NCBI RefSeq assembly: GCF_001296045.1
Contig: NZ_LJHS01000005.1
Location: forward strand, 248,001-312,000
Length of the DNA stretch: 64,000 nt
Source: Rhizobium sp. AAP43
GTDB taxonomy: Bacteria > Pseudomonadota > Alphaproteobacteria > Rhizobiales > Rhizobiaceae
Direction: 5' to 3'
Shown: one piece after another, positions 27,379-36,915 of the stretch
Layout of the letters: each line of letters starts with the position of its first letter
Numbering within the stretch: the stretch's first letter is position 1
Notes under the pieces: generated by a model
Database searches by the model: none
Seen by the model: only the letters and a program-made list of their open reading frames with translations
What the model was told of the DNA's origin: nothing
Position numbers and translations under genes: made by a program

Positions 27379-28827
27379 ATGTATCTCGGACTGGATCTCG
27401 GCACGTCGAGTGTCAAGGCGATGCTGATCGATGGCGACCAGCGGGTGGTTGGCGTCGGCCATGCGGCCCTTACCGTGCAGCGGCCGCATCCGGGCTGGTC
27501 GGAGCAGGCGCCAGTTGACTGGCTGACTGCGACGGAAGAAGCCGTTGCGGCGCTGAAGGCAACACATCCGAAGGAATTGGCGGCGGTGAAGGGCATTGGC
27601 CTATCCGGCCACATGCATGGTGCGACGCTGATCGACGCGGCCGATCAGGTGCTGCGGCCTTGCATCCTGTGGAATGACACGCGCTCCCATGCCGAGGCAG
27701 CGAGCCTCGATGCCGATCCACGTTTTCGGGCACTGACCGGCAATATCGTATTTCCCGGGTTTACCGCGCCGAAGCTTGCCTGGGTGAAGAACAACGAGCC
27801 TGACGTCTTTGCCCGGGTGCACAAGGTGCTGCTGCCCAAGGATTTCCTCAGGCTCTGGCTGACGGGGGAGTATCTTTCCGACATGTCGGATTCGGCCGGC
27901 ACCAGCTGGCTCGATACCGGCAAGCGTGCCTGGTCGCCGGCACTGCTGGAAGCCACGGGCCTGACCGTCGAACAGATGCCGGGTCTCGTCGAAGGTACGG
28001 ATCGCGCCGGCACTTTGCGCGCGGAACTGGCAGCGAAGTGGGGGCTGGGTGCTGATGTTGTCGTCGCCGGCGGAGCAGGGGACAATGCAGCATCTGCCTG
28101 CGGTATGGGTACGGTTGCCGAAGGTCAGGCTTTCGTGTCGCTCGGCACATCTGGCGTGCTGTTCGCAGCCAACGCCTCCTATCTCCCGAAGCCGGAAAGT
28201 GCAGTCCACGCCTTCTGCCATGCTCTTCCGAAGACCTGGCATCAGATGGGCGTCATCCTCTCGGCCACCGATGCGCTGAACTGGCATTCGGGCGTGACCG
28301 GCAAGTCGGCCGGCGATCTCACGGCCGAACTCGGCGACACGCTGAAGGCGCCATCAGGCGTGACCTTCCTGCCGTATCTTTCGGGCGAGCGCACACCGCA
28401 TAATGACGCCAAGATCCGCGGCGCCTTTATCGGGCTTGGCCATGAGAGCTATCGCGCCGTGCTCACCCAGGCCGTGCTCGAGGGCGTCACCTTTGCCATT
28501 CGGGACAGCCTGGAAGCATTGAAATCCGCTGGCACGAAGATCAACCGCGTGACGGCGATCGGCGGCGGATCGCGCTCGCGCTACTGGCTGTCTTCCATCG
28601 CAACGGCACTCGACATGTCCGTCGACATTCCAGCTGACGGTGATTTCGGGGCTGCCTTCGGGGCCGCACGGCTTGGGCTGATTGCGGCGACCGGGGCTGA
28701 TCCGCTTTCGGTCTGCACGGCGCCGAAGACGGCTGAGACGGTCGAGCCGGTCAAGGCGCTGACTGGGGCCTACGAGACGGCCTATGGCCGCTACCGGGCG
28801 CTTTATCCGGCGATCCGCGGAATTTGA
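27379..28827 (+). CDS. xylB: Xylulokinase
   Basis: The 482-residue FGGY-family kinase phosphorylates D-xylulose to xylulose 5-phosphate. Visible are the N-terminal phosphate loop LGLDLGTSSVKAMLID, the sugar-binding GLSGHMHGATLID, and FLPYLSGERTPHND and GGGSRSRYWLSSIA of the C-terminal ATPase half. GGAGG lies 7 bases before the ATG. Length matches the family and xylA follows, which makes the sugar assignment firm. Confidence 0.93.
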   Translation: MYLGLDLGTSSVKAMLIDGDQRVVGVGHAALTVQRPHPGWSEQAPVDWLTATEEAVAALKATHPKELAAVKGIGLSGHMHGATLIDAADQVLRPCILWNDTRSHAEAASLDADPRFRALTGNIVFPGFTAPKLAWVKNNEPDVFARVHKVLLPKDFLRLWLTGEYLSDMSDSAGTSWLDTGKRAWSPALLEATGLTVEQMPGLVEGTDRAGTLRAELAAKWGLGADVVVAGGAGDNAASACGMGTVAEGQAFVSLGTSGVLFAANASYLPKPESAVHAFCHALPKTWHQMGVILSATDALNWHSGVTGKSAGDLTAELGDTLKAPSGVTFLPYLSGERTPHNDAKIRGAFIGLGHESYRAVLTQAVLEGVTFAIRDSLEALKSAGTKINRVTAIGGGSRSRYWLSSIATALDMSVDIPADGDFGAAFGAARLGLIAATGADPLSVCTAPKTAETVEPVKALTGAYETAYGRYRALYPAIRGI

Positions 28828-28837
28828 AGAAATACCC

Positions 28838-28962
28838 CCTCTGGCCTGCCGGCCATCTCCCCCACAAGGGGGGAGAAAACCAAGAGGCCGGCACTCCGGC
28901 AATTGGTCGGCGGCAGGTCTAGCCCCTCCCCCTTGTGGGGAGGGGTTGGGGAGGGGACTTGA
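28838..28962. repeat. Palindromic intergenic repeat between xylB and xylA
   Basis: Several inverted repeats (CCCCACAAGGGGGG; CCGGCACTCCGG) and, at 28923-28956, an inverted but otherwise identical copy of the 34-base core seen at 17036 and 37980. The element lies inside the transcript and may attenuate or process the xylB-xylA message. Confidence 0.75.
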
Positions 28963-28991
28963 AAAATCACCACACCAAGGAGGAGTATCCC

Positions 28992-30302
28992 ATGAGCACA
29001 GGTTTCTTCGGCAATATCCAGAAGATCAAATATGAAGGCCCGGACAGCACCAATCCTCTGGCCTTCCGTCACTACAATCCGGACGAAGTTGTCCTCGGCA
29101 AGCGCATGGAAGACCATCTGCGCTTTGCGATTGCCTATTGGCACACCTTTGTCTGGCCGGGCACTGACCCGTTCGGCGGCAACACGTTTGAGCGTCCCTG
29201 GTTTGAGGATACGATGGCTGCGGCGAAGCTGAAGGCCGATGTCGCCTTCGAATTCTTCCAGCTGCTCGGCACGCCCTACTACTGCTTCCACGACGCCGAT
29301 GTTCGCCCTGAGGGCAACAGCTTTGCCGAGAACACGAAGAACCTCAACGAGATCGTCGACTACTTCGCCAAGAAGCAGGAAGAGACCGGCGTCAAGCTGC
29401 TCTGGGGCACGGCGAACATGTTCTCGCATCGCCGCTACATGTCGGGCGCGGCCACCAATCCGGATCCTGACGTCTTTGCCTTTGCGGCCGCGACCGTGAA
29501 GACCTGCCTGGATGCGACGCAGAAGCTCGGCGGCGAAAACTATGTCCTGTGGGGCGGCCGCGAAGGCTATGAGACGCTGCTCAATACCGATCTTTCTCGC
29601 GAACTCGACCAGATGGGCCGCTTCCTCAATCTCGTCGTCGAATACAAGCACAAGATCGGCTTCAAGGGCGCAATCCTGATCGAGCCGAAGCCGCAGGAAC
29701 CGTCGAAGCACCAGTATGACTACGACGTCGCGACGGTCTATGGCTTCCTGAAGCGTTATGGCCTTGAAAAGGAAGTGAAGGTGAACATCGAGCAGGGCCA
29801 TGCGATCCTTGCCGGTCACAGCTTCGAGCACGAGCTGGCGCTTGCCAATGCGCTCGGCATCTTCGGCTCGATCGACATGAACCGCAACGACTACCAGTCC
29901 GGCTGGGATACCGACCAGTTCCCGAACAATGTGCCGGAAATGGCGCTGGCCTATTACCAGGTTCTGCAGGCCGGTGGCTTCACGACGGGCGGCACCAACT
30001 TCGACGCCAAGCTGCGCCGCCAGTCACTCGACGCCGAAGACCTGCTGATCGGCCATATCGGCGGCATGGACTGCTGCGCCCGCGGCCTGAAGGCGGCGGC
30101 GAAAATGGTGGAAGACAAGGCGCTTTCCGGCCCGCTCAACAGCCGTTATGCCGGCTGGGACAAGGCCGAGAACCAGAAGATGCTGCGCGGCGAGGAAAGC
30201 CTCGATGCGATCGCCGCTCGCGTCGAAGCCCAGAACGTCAACCCGAAGCCGGTTTCCGGCAAGCAGGAGCTGCTGGAGAACGTGGTCAACCGCTACGTTT
30301 GA
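28992..30302 (+). CDS. xylA: Xylose isomerase
   Basis: The 436-residue TIM-barrel enzyme converts D-xylose to D-xylulose. It carries the two family signatures: [16 protein letters not shown] (near 182) and the metal-ligand region [17 protein letters not shown] (near 231), plus FCFHDxD-like YCFHDADV at the active-site His. The inner ATG has AAGGAGGAG upstream; the frame extends 19 codons into the repeat. A strong terminator closes the operon. Confidence 0.95.
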   Translation: MSTGFFGNIQKIKYEGPDSTNPLAFRHYNPDEVVLGKRMEDHLRFAIAYWHTFVWPGTDPFGGNTFERPWFEDTMAAAKLKADVAFEFFQLLGTPYYCFHDADVRPEGNSFAENTKNLNEIVDYFAKKQEETGVKLLWGTANMFSHRRYMSGAATNPDPDVFAFAAATVKTCLDATQKLGGENYVLWGGREGYETLLNTDLSRELDQMGRFLNLVVEYKHKIGFKGAILIEPKPQEPSKHQYDYDVATVYGFLKRYGLEKEVKVNIEQGHAILAGHSFEHELALANALGIFGSIDMNRNDYQSGWDTDQFPNNVPEMALAYYQVLQAGGFTTGGTNFDAKLRRQSLDAEDLLIGHIGGMDCCARGLKAAAKMVEDKALSGPLNSRYAGWDKAENQKMLRGEESLDAIAARVEAQNVNPKPVSGKQELLENVVNRYV

Positions 30303-30323
30303 TCGGCCGTTCAACGGTTCAAG

Positions 30324-30353
30324 GCCGGGGCGCGCAAGCGTCCCGGCTTTTTT
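30324..30353 (+). terminator. Intrinsic terminator of the xyl operon
   Basis: Stem GCCGGGGCGC/GCGTCCCGGC (one G-T pair) with a GCAA tetraloop, followed by six T. Confidence 0.88.
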
Positions 30354-30754
30354 ATCGTCGGGGTTTCCAGCCGAGGGCCGCGGTGTGCGACGCGTAGCCA
30401 TGCATTCGAATTCCCTCGGCATCGGTCGCAAGAAGCTATCGAAATCTCATGATTTTTCTCTCCGGATCGTCACGGATCACAGCACCCGCTTCCGCCAGAT
30501 TGCCGTCTATTCCAGCTTTTGGTACACTTATTGCGAGAAATTTTGGATGAGGTCAGTGGCCGTCAGCCGTCACTCCTCAAAGGGTTCCGAATTCTCCGAC
30601 CGGTTCGGTTTCTGCTGCTTTTGCGGTTGATGTATCGATCCCGTGGGTTCAAAGCGGCTCTGGTCCGCCGGCAACTGCCGTGGGGCAAGCCCGAGCCATC
30701 GCGTGTGGACTGCATCCAAAAGCTGTAAATTGATTTCTGCGAGGATATCTCACG
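30354..30754. other. Non-coding gap after xylA
   Basis: I see no supported gene here. Plus-strand frames lack a ribosome binding site and run into the terminator region. The segment 30520-30640 is AT-richer than its neighbours and may hold the promoter of the following secreted protein, but no clear hexamer pair stands out. Confidence 0.4.
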
Positions 30755-31294
30755 ATGAAAGTCATGGTTGCCTTGATGAGCTCACTCCTTGGTGCGGCGC
30801 TTTCTGCGCCAGCCGCCCGGGCGCAAGAAGATTGTATCGTCGGCTCCTGGAAAACCGATGGAAACGGTATGGCCGAATGGATGCGCGAAAAGCTGCCTGC
30901 CAATGTTCGGATGCCGGTTGTCGAACGGACCGGATATGTGACATTCCAGCCCGATGGACGCTTTGCCGCTGCGGCCTCGCTGGCTGCCAGCCTGGAAACC
31001 GATGATGCTGTGATCACCGGTGGGGATACGTCCGGCCTTGGATATTCCGGCACCGGCACATGGCAGATGACCGCCGAGGGCAAGCTGCAGCTCTCCACCT
31101 CTGCCGAGGTCCACGGAAATCAGGTCACCGTCCACAGTTCAGGCGGGTCGAATTCGGTCCCCGTTCCTCCCATGACACCGGGTGGGCCGATGATCTACGA
31201 CGTGAGTTGCGACGGCGATCACATGGAAACGCGCATGACCATCCGCGGCGCGGGCGCCCCAATTGTACAGCGATATCTGCGGGTCCGAAGCTGA
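30755..31294 (+). CDS. Secreted hypothetical protein
   Basis: The 179-residue product has a signal peptide (MKVMVALMSSLLGAALSAPAARAQ, cleavage near 24) followed by IVGSWKTDGNGM, a start reminiscent of lipocalin-like small beta barrels (GxW). Two cysteines (CIVGS near 27 and DVSCDGD near 150) could form a disulfide. No further homology is recognised. GAGGA precedes the ATG. It converges with the Gre-type gene. Confidence 0.7.
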   Translation: MKVMVALMSSLLGAALSAPAARAQEDCIVGSWKTDGNGMAEWMREKLPANVRMPVVERTGYVTFQPDGRFAAAASLAASLETDDAVITGGDTSGLGYSGTGTWQMTAEGKLQLSTSAEVHGNQVTVHSSGGSNSVPVPPMTPGGPMIYDVSCDGDHMETRMTIRGAGAPIVQRYLRVRS

Positions 31295-31335
31295 GCGCAT
31301 TGGACCGGCGGTACGGTTGTCAAGCCGTCGGGTCT

Positions 31336-31818
31336 TCACGCGATCGCCGTGATCTCCAACTCCTGATCGCCGACGCTCACCACGTCACCCACCGCCTTGC
31401 CCATCAGGCGGGCGGCGACTGGCGAGACAAACGAGATCGAGCCGGTCTTCGGATCGGCTTCATCCTCGCCGACAATGCGGTAGGTCTGCACGCGACCATC
31501 GTCGCGTTCAAATGTGACCTTGCTGCCGAAGGCGACAATGGCGTTGCTTTCGGGGGCTGGGATCACCTGGGCGGTGCGCAGGCGTTCGGTCAGATAACGC
31601 AAGTCGCGATAGGGGACGGCCGACTGCCGGCGGCGCTCGTTGACATCCTCGACGGCCTGGGCGGCGAGATAGGCGATGCGTGCTTCCTCTGCCTCTACCT
31701 CCAGCCGTTTCAGGCCATCCGCGGTGACGAGGTTGGGATGCTGCGAGATCGGGCGGTCAGGCAGATGGAGTTCCGCTGCGGTTTCCGAACTCTCTTCCTT
31801 GGTGAAAGCTACGCTCAC
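31336..31818 (-). CDS. GreA/GreB-family transcript cleavage factor or relative
   Basis: The 160-residue protein has an N-terminal coiled-coil region (LVTADGLKRLEVEAEEARIA onward) and a C-terminal FKBP-like GreA/GreB domain (FGSKVTFERDDG ... ISFVSPVAARLMGKAVGDVV). I chose the GTG at 31818 because CGGAG stands 7 bases before it and the length then fits the family; the longer frame adds 26 unrelated residues. The coiled-coil tip should carry two acidic residues for RNA polymerase rescue; here the tip is around VEDVNERRRQ, so activity is uncertain. Such GreA-like paralogues are common in rhizobia. Confidence 0.8.
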   Translation of the reverse strand: MSVAFTKEESSETAAELHLPDRPISQHPNLVTADGLKRLEVEAEEARIAYLAAQAVEDVNERRRQSAVPYRDLRYLTERLRTAQVIPAPESNAIVAFGSKVTFERDDGRVQTYRIVGEDEADPKTGSISFVSPVAARLMGKAVGDVVSVGDQELEITAIA

Positions 31819-31949
31819 AATAGTCTCCGATAGCGATGTCTGGTGGCGCCAGCGGGCGTCACGGGTTGTTCCCAACATAATAGGATGATCCGACACTAAC
31901 GGCCAAGTCTGAGGATAGGTCCACTCCGCATCTTCTCGACGCTCGGTCC

Positions 31950-32969
31950 TTATCGCCTCACCGGACCTGCCACGGATCCGCGCACGATCAGATCTGGCAT
32001 CAGCAGGATTTCCTCCCGCTCAGTCGGGCGCTCTGACAGCTGCTGGATCAGCAGGGCCATGGCCTGTTTTCCGATGGCGGTGCGGGGCTGGCGGATCGTG
32101 GTCAGTGCCGGATTAACATAGGTGGCCTGGGGTACGTCATCAAAGCCGATGACGGAGAAATCGTGCGGCAGGTTATAGCCGCGGGCGGTGAGGCCGCTGA
32201 GCACGCCGACGGCGGTGGCATCGTTGACGCACATGAAGGCGGTGGGCAGGGTGTCGCGGACGAAGAGTTGCTCGACGGCGAGGCGGCCGCTTTCAATTGT
32301 GCCATCGCCTTCCAGCACGAAGCGGTTTGCCGGTGGAATGCGTGCGGCGTCCAGCGCCTTGTCGAACCCCTGGCGGCGGCGCTGGTGGCCGAGCCTGGTC
32401 TTGCTGTCACCGATAAACGCAATCGAGCGATGGCCGGCGGAGAGCAGGTGTTCGGCGGCCTTGCGCGCACCGGCGACATCATCGACGCCGACATAGGAGA
32501 TCTTCGAGCCGAAGACCGGCTCGAACACGGCGACCGACGGTGGCAGGCGGGTGCCGAGCACCTGATGGCCAAAGGGTTCGTGGCCCGTGAAGAGCACAAG
32601 GCCGGTGGCCTGGCCGGAGCTTAGGAATTTCAGATATTCCAGCCCACGTTCCGGGTCGTTCTGGGTATGGCCGATCAACACGCCGTAGCCATGGGCGCGC
32701 GCTTCGTTCTCAAGCCCGATCAGCGTGGACGAGAAGTTCGGGTCGCCGATATCGGGGGCGAGGATCAGGATCATGTTCGACCGGCCCATGCGCAGCGAGC
32801 GCGCCATGGCATTGGTCGTGTAGCCGGTGATGGCGATGGCCTGGTTGACGCGCTGGCGGGTCGACTTGGCGACCTTGTCCGGCGTGTGGATCGCGCGGCT
32901 CACCGTTGCGATCGATACTTCTGCAAGACGTGCGACATCCTCGATCGTCGCTGGTGCTGAATTCTGCAC
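31950..32969 (-). CDS. LacI-family regulator of the divergent sugar operon
   Basis: The 339-residue protein has a LacI HTH (TIEDVARLAEVSIATVSRAI, 8-28), hinge (GYTTNAMARSLRMGRSNMI) and sugar-sensing core. It is divergent from a sugar ABC transporter, with two TGTAAA-type palindromes in the gap. It most likely represses that operon until its sugar is present. Confidence 0.9.
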   Translation of the reverse strand: MQNSAPATIEDVARLAEVSIATVSRAIHTPDKVAKSTRQRVNQAIAITGYTTNAMARSLRMGRSNMILILAPDIGDPNFSSTLIGLENEARAHGYGVLIGHTQNDPERGLEYLKFLSSGQATGLVLFTGHEPFGHQVLGTRLPPSVAVFEPVFGSKISYVGVDDVAGARKAAEHLLSAGHRSIAFIGDSKTRLGHQRRRQGFDKALDAARIPPANRFVLEGDGTIESGRLAVEQLFVRDTLPTAFMCVNDATAVGVLSGLTARGYNLPHDFSVIGFDDVPQATYVNPALTTIRQPRTAIGKQAMALLIQQLSERPTEREEILLMPDLIVRGSVAGPVRR

Positions 32970-33071
32970 GCGGCTTCATCCCCCTATCCGCATGGAATCG
33001 TTGGAGACCTTACCTTCCCTATTGCGCCTGCGAAAGACGGTGGGGTCCTAAATCTCCCCATGATTGACTGA

Positions 33072-33106
33072 TGTAAACCTTTACATCATCCATGTAAAGG
33101 TTTACA
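33072..33106. promoter_or_regulatory. Paired LacI-type operators
   Basis: TGTAAACCTTTACA (33072-33085) and TGTAAAGGTTTACA (33093-33106) are each near-perfect palindromes and are inverted copies of each other, 21 bases centre to centre. They lie 40-74 bases before the ATPase gene and about 100 bases from the lacI-family start. Confidence 0.75.
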
Positions 33107-33145
33107 CAAAGGTCATAGCGGTTGAGGAGCCGCCGGGAGGATTGC

Positions 33146-34672
33146 ATGACATTGGCTGGGGACGAGGCGCGGACACCCGTGCTCGTGGCGGAGCGTATTT
33201 CCAAATCATTCGGTGAGGTCCAGGTCCTGTTCAGCGTCGATTTCGACGTGTTGCCGGGTGAGGTCCATGCGTTGATGGGTGAGAACGGCGCGGGTAAATC
33301 TACGCTGGTCAAGATCCTCTCGGGTTTCGAGCAGGCAACGGCTGGGCGCATTCTGCTCGACGGCGAGCCGGTGATCCTGCCCGCTAATGGCTCTGCGGAA
33401 GCGCTGGGCATCGTGCTCATCCACCAGGAATTCAATCTCGCGGACCATCTGACAGTCACCGAGAGCCTGTTTCTCGGTCGCGAAGTCACACGTTTCGGCA
33501 TGCTCGATCGCAAGGTGATGCGGGCTGAGGCGCGCCGGGTGCTGGATCAGCTGGGTTCTCATATCGATGAAAATGCCTTGATCAGTTCGCTGGCGGTGGC
33601 CGACAAGCAGATGGTCGAGATTGCCAAGGCGATCAGCCGCAAGGCGCGCATCGTCTTCATGGATGAGCCGACCGCGGTGTTGTCGCGCGAGGAAACGGAA
33701 GTGCTGTTCGACCAGGTGCGCAAACTGCGCGCCGGCGGCACCAGCTTCGTCTTCGTGTCTCACAAGTTGGACGAGGTGATGGAGCTGACCGACCGCGTGA
33801 CGGTGTTGCGCGATGGGCAATGGGTGAAGACGGCGCCGACCTCTGCGCTCGATGGTGAGGCCATTGCCCAGCTGATGGTGGGGCGCGAATTGTCCAGCCT
33901 CTATCCGAGCAAACATGAGCCCAATGTCGACGAGGAGATCGTGCTGTCGGTCAAGGATCTCTCGACCGGCTTCGTCAAGCACGCAAGCTTCGAGCTCAAG
34001 CGCGGCGAAGTGCTGGGTTTCTCAGGGCTCATCGGCTCTGGCCGGACGGAGCTGATGGAGGCGGTCGCGGGTTTAAGGCCGAGGCTGTCTGGCGAGGTGC
34101 GGCTCAAGGGCATGGTCCTCGACGCCGGCGATTTCCGCGAGGCGAACCGGCGCGGGCTCGCCTATATGACCAAGGATCGCAAGGGCAAGGGCCTGCTGCT
34201 CGGCGAGGGCATGACGGCGAACCTGACCTTGCAATCCATGGAAAATCACGTTCGCCACGGCTATCTCGACCCAGCCAGCGAGGCGAAAGCCATGGCACGC
34301 GCCAAGCGCCGCTTCGATATCCGCGTTCGCGACGACAAGGTCCGGGTCGGGCGCATGTCAGGCGGCAATCAGCAGAAGCTGCTGCTCGCCAAGATCATGG
34401 AAGTCGAACCTGACGTGATCATCATCGACGAGCCGACACGCGGCATCGATGTCGGCACCAAGCAGCAGATCTATCATTTCATCGCAGCCCTTGCCCGAGA
34501 GGGGCGCTCGATCATCGTCATCTCCTCTGAGATGCCTGAGGTCATCGGTCTCTGCACGCGGGTCGCTGTGATGCGCGAGGGCCGGCTGGTCGGCGTGCTT
34601 GAGGGTGAGGAGATCTCCGAGCAGGTGATCATGCGCTATGCCGCCGGCCTGAAACGGCAGATGGCAAGTTGA
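33146..34672 (+). CDS. Sugar ABC transporter ATP-binding protein (RbsA/XylG type)
   Basis: The 508-residue protein has two ABC domains. The first has Walker A GENGAGKST, signature LAVADKQMVEIAKA and Walker B IVFMDEP. The second has a degenerate P-loop GLIGSGRTE, signature MSGGNQQKLLLAKI and Walker B VIIIDEP, typical of monosaccharide importers. GGGAGG precedes the chosen ATG; the longer frame adds eight codons without such a site. Confidence 0.9.
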   Translation: MTLAGDEARTPVLVAERISKSFGEVQVLFSVDFDVLPGEVHALMGENGAGKSTLVKILSGFEQATAGRILLDGEPVILPANGSAEALGIVLIHQEFNLADHLTVTESLFLGREVTRFGMLDRKVMRAEARRVLDQLGSHIDENALISSLAVADKQMVEIAKAISRKARIVFMDEPTAVLSREETEVLFDQVRKLRAGGTSFVFVSHKLDEVMELTDRVTVLRDGQWVKTAPTSALDGEAIAQLMVGRELSSLYPSKHEPNVDEEIVLSVKDLSTGFVKHASFELKRGEVLGFSGLIGSGRTELMEAVAGLRPRLSGEVRLKGMVLDAGDFREANRRGLAYMTKDRKGKGLLLGEGMTANLTLQSMENHVRHGYLDPASEAKAMARAKRRFDIRVRDDKVRVGRMSGGNQQKLLLAKIMEVEPDVIIIDEPTRGIDVGTKQQIYHFIAALAREGRSIIVISSEMPEVIGLCTRVAVMREGRLVGVLEGEEISEQVIMRYAAGLKRQMAS

Positions 34673-34737
34673 ACAACGGAATTTGATGGACGGAGTAGCC
34701 CCAGGCACAAGGGGCATCCGGGAGGAGACGGGACCAT

Positions 34738-35748
34738 ATGACTGCCGAGACTGATACGACACCGGAAAGCCGCAGCCGCCGCAGCTGGCGTGATGTGGAT
34801 CTGCGGGCCGTCGCCCCCTTTGCCGCATTGCTGATCCTGCTGATCGTCGGCGCGCTGGTGAACCCCAATTTCATCGGGCTCAACAATCTGGCCAATGTGG
34901 CGACGCGCTCCGCCTTCATCGCGATCATCGCTGTCGGGGCAACCTTCGTCATCTCCTCGGGCGATCTCGATCTTTCGGTCGGCTCGATGGTGGCCTTTGT
35001 CGCCAGCCTCATGATCCTGTTCATGAATTCGGGCGTGATTGCCGATCCGACGCTGATGATTGCGGCTGCCATGGCGCTTGCCATCATCATCGGTTCGCTC
35101 TGCGGCCTTGCCAATGGTCTGATCACCACTGTCGGCAAGATCGAGCCTTTCATCGCCACGCTTGGCACGATGGGCATCTATCGCGGCTTGACAACCTGGC
35201 TTTCCCAAGGCGGCGCGATCACGCTCAGCGATCCGGCCCAGCAGGAAGTCTATCGACCGGTCTATTTCGGCTCGATCCTCGGCCTACCTGTGCCGATAGT
35301 CATCATCCTCGTGGTGACAGCGATTGCCGCGGTCATTCTTTACCGCACACGCTATGGCCGCCATGTCGTCGCCGTCGGTTCGAACCGTGATGTGGCGCGC
35401 TATTCCGGCATTGCCGTTGACCGGGTGCGCACCATTGCCTTCGTTATCCAGGGTCTCTGTGTGGCGATTGCCGTGTTGCTCTATGTGCCGCGCCTTGGCT
35501 CGACCTCGGCGACTACGGGCATTCTCTGGGAGTTGCAGGCGATCACCGCCGTTGTCGTCGGCGGGACTGCGCTCAAAGGGGGCGCGGGGCGCGTCTGGGG
35601 CACGATTTGCGGTGCCTTCATCCTCGAACTCGTCGGCAACATCATGCTGCTGTCCAACTTCATCTCCGAATATCTGATCGGCGCCATTCAGGGCACGATC
35701 ATCATCATCGCGATGCTCGTCCAGCGGTCGCTGGCGCGCAAGGCGTAA
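34738..35748 (+). CDS. Sugar ABC transporter permease (RbsC type)
   Basis: The 336-residue inner-membrane protein has eight to ten helices and the family motifs GDLDLSVGSMVAF (near 78), GLANGLITTVGKIEPFIATLG (split around 130) and the loop GSNRDVARYSGIAVDRVR. It forms the homodimeric channel with the ATPase encoded 65 bases upstream. GGGAGGAG precedes the ATG. Confidence 0.9.
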   Translation: MTAETDTTPESRSRRSWRDVDLRAVAPFAALLILLIVGALVNPNFIGLNNLANVATRSAFIAIIAVGATFVISSGDLDLSVGSMVAFVASLMILFMNSGVIADPTLMIAAAMALAIIIGSLCGLANGLITTVGKIEPFIATLGTMGIYRGLTTWLSQGGAITLSDPAQQEVYRPVYFGSILGLPVPIVIILVVTAIAAVILYRTRYGRHVVAVGSNRDVARYSGIAVDRVRTIAFVIQGLCVAIAVLLYVPRLGSTSATTGILWELQAITAVVVGGTALKGGAGRVWGTICGAFILELVGNIMLLSNFISEYLIGAIQGTIIIIAMLVQRSLARKA

Positions 35749-35821
35749 CGAAACGGCCGGGCAGAGGAGGGTCGCCCGGTCCGTTCATCAGTCGACCCTT
35801 TGTCACTTTGGGAGGAAACCA

Positions 35822-36775
35822 ATGCACAAGAAACTGTTGGGTCTCGCTGTCGCGATGACGGCGCTGACCTCGATCTTCACGGCGGCCCAGGCGCAGGAGA
35901 CCAAGACCATCGGCGTCTCCATTCCCGCTGCCGACCACGGCTGGACCGCAGGCGTCGTCTATCATGCCAACCGCGTTGCCGAACTCCTGATGAAGGAGCA
36001 TCCGGGCCTTAACGTCATCGTCAAGACCTCGGCTGATCCGGCAACCCAGGCCAATGCCGTGCAGGATCTGGAAATCCAGGGCATCGACGCGCTCGTCATC
36101 CTGCCGACCGATCCAGATCCGCTGGTCAACGCGATGAAGGAAGTGAAGAACAAGGGTCACTTCGTCACCATCGTCGACCGTGCCCCGTCGGTGAACGACA
36201 ATACGGTGCGTGATCTCTATGTCGCCGGCAACAACCCGGCGCTCGGCAAGGTTGCCGGCGAATACATTGCCAAGACCTCACCAGATGCGGAAGTCGTCAT
36301 CATCCGCGGCCTGCCGATCCCGATCGACCAGCAGCGACAGGATGGCTTCGATGAAGGCATTAAGGGCTCCAACGTCAAGGTTCTCGATCGCCAGTTCGGA
36401 AACTGGAATCGCGACGATGCTTTCAAGGTCATGCAGGATTACCTGACCAAATATCCGAAGATCGATGTGGTCTGGTGCCAGGATGACGACATGGCTGTCG
36501 GCGTGCTGCAGGCGATCGAACAGGCCGGTCGTACCGATATCCAGTACATCATTGGTGGTGCGGGCTCGAAGGACATGATCAAGAAGGTTCAGGATGGCGA
36601 CAAGATGGTGCCGGTCAACGTGCTCTATCCGCCATCGATGGTCGGCACGGCGATGGAGCTGACGGCTGCGGCCATCTATGACAGCGTTCCGGTCCATGGC
36701 ACCTATACGCTCGACGCCACGCTGATCACGCCGGAAAACGCGAAGAATTACTACTTCCCGGATTCGCCGTTCTGA
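35822..36775 (+). CDS. Periplasmic sugar-binding protein (RbsB type)
   Basis: The 317-residue protein has a signal peptide (LLGLAVAMTALTSIFTAAQAQ, cleavage near 23) and a type I periplasmic binding fold (KTIGVSIPAADHGWTAGVVY; ALVILPTDPDPLVNAMKEV). GGGAGG lies 6 bases before the ATG. The ligand is unknown; a pentose, inositol or rare sugar would suit the downstream isomerase and dehydrogenase. Confidence 0.9.
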   Translation: MHKKLLGLAVAMTALTSIFTAAQAQETKTIGVSIPAADHGWTAGVVYHANRVAELLMKEHPGLNVIVKTSADPATQANAVQDLEIQGIDALVILPTDPDPLVNAMKEVKNKGHFVTIVDRAPSVNDNTVRDLYVAGNNPALGKVAGEYIAKTSPDAEVVIIRGLPIPIDQQRQDGFDEGIKGSNVKVLDRQFGNWNRDDAFKVMQDYLTKYPKIDVVWCQDDDMAVGVLQAIEQAGRTDIQYIIGGAGSKDMIKKVQDGDKMVPVNVLYPPSMVGTAMELTAAAIYDSVPVHGTYTLDATLITPENAKNYYFPDSPF

Positions 36776-36799
36776 TCCAACCACACCGCAAAGACTGCT

Positions 36800-36821
36800 C
36801 TGCCCGGGTTATCCCGGGCAG
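36800..36821 (+). other. Intra-operon hairpin after the binding-protein gene
   Basis: A perfect 9-bp stem CTGCCCGGG/CCCGGGCAG with a TTAT loop and no T-tract. Such hairpins commonly protect the binding-protein message from 3' decay, raising its dose relative to later genes. Confidence 0.6.
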
Positions 36822-36869
36822 ATGTTTGAAGGGCTGCATCATTGCGGTTGTATCGAAAATCCATCTCCT

Positions 36870-36881
36870 GTAATCGTTTAC
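36870..36881. promoter_or_regulatory. Possible LacI-type operator within the sugar operon
   Basis: GTAATCGTTTAC is a palindrome with central CG and one mismatched pair, resembling the TGTAAA sites upstream of the operon. It lies 35 bases before the isomerase gene and may mark an internal promoter. Confidence 0.35.
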
Positions 36882-36915
36882 GGAAACGTTGCAGGGATCT
36901 CAGGGAGGAGAATTC

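Noticed and set aside
26290..27567. Long minus-strand frame opposite the LacI-family gene
   Set aside because: No recognisable domain; the plus strand encodes a complete LacI protein with a ribosome binding site.
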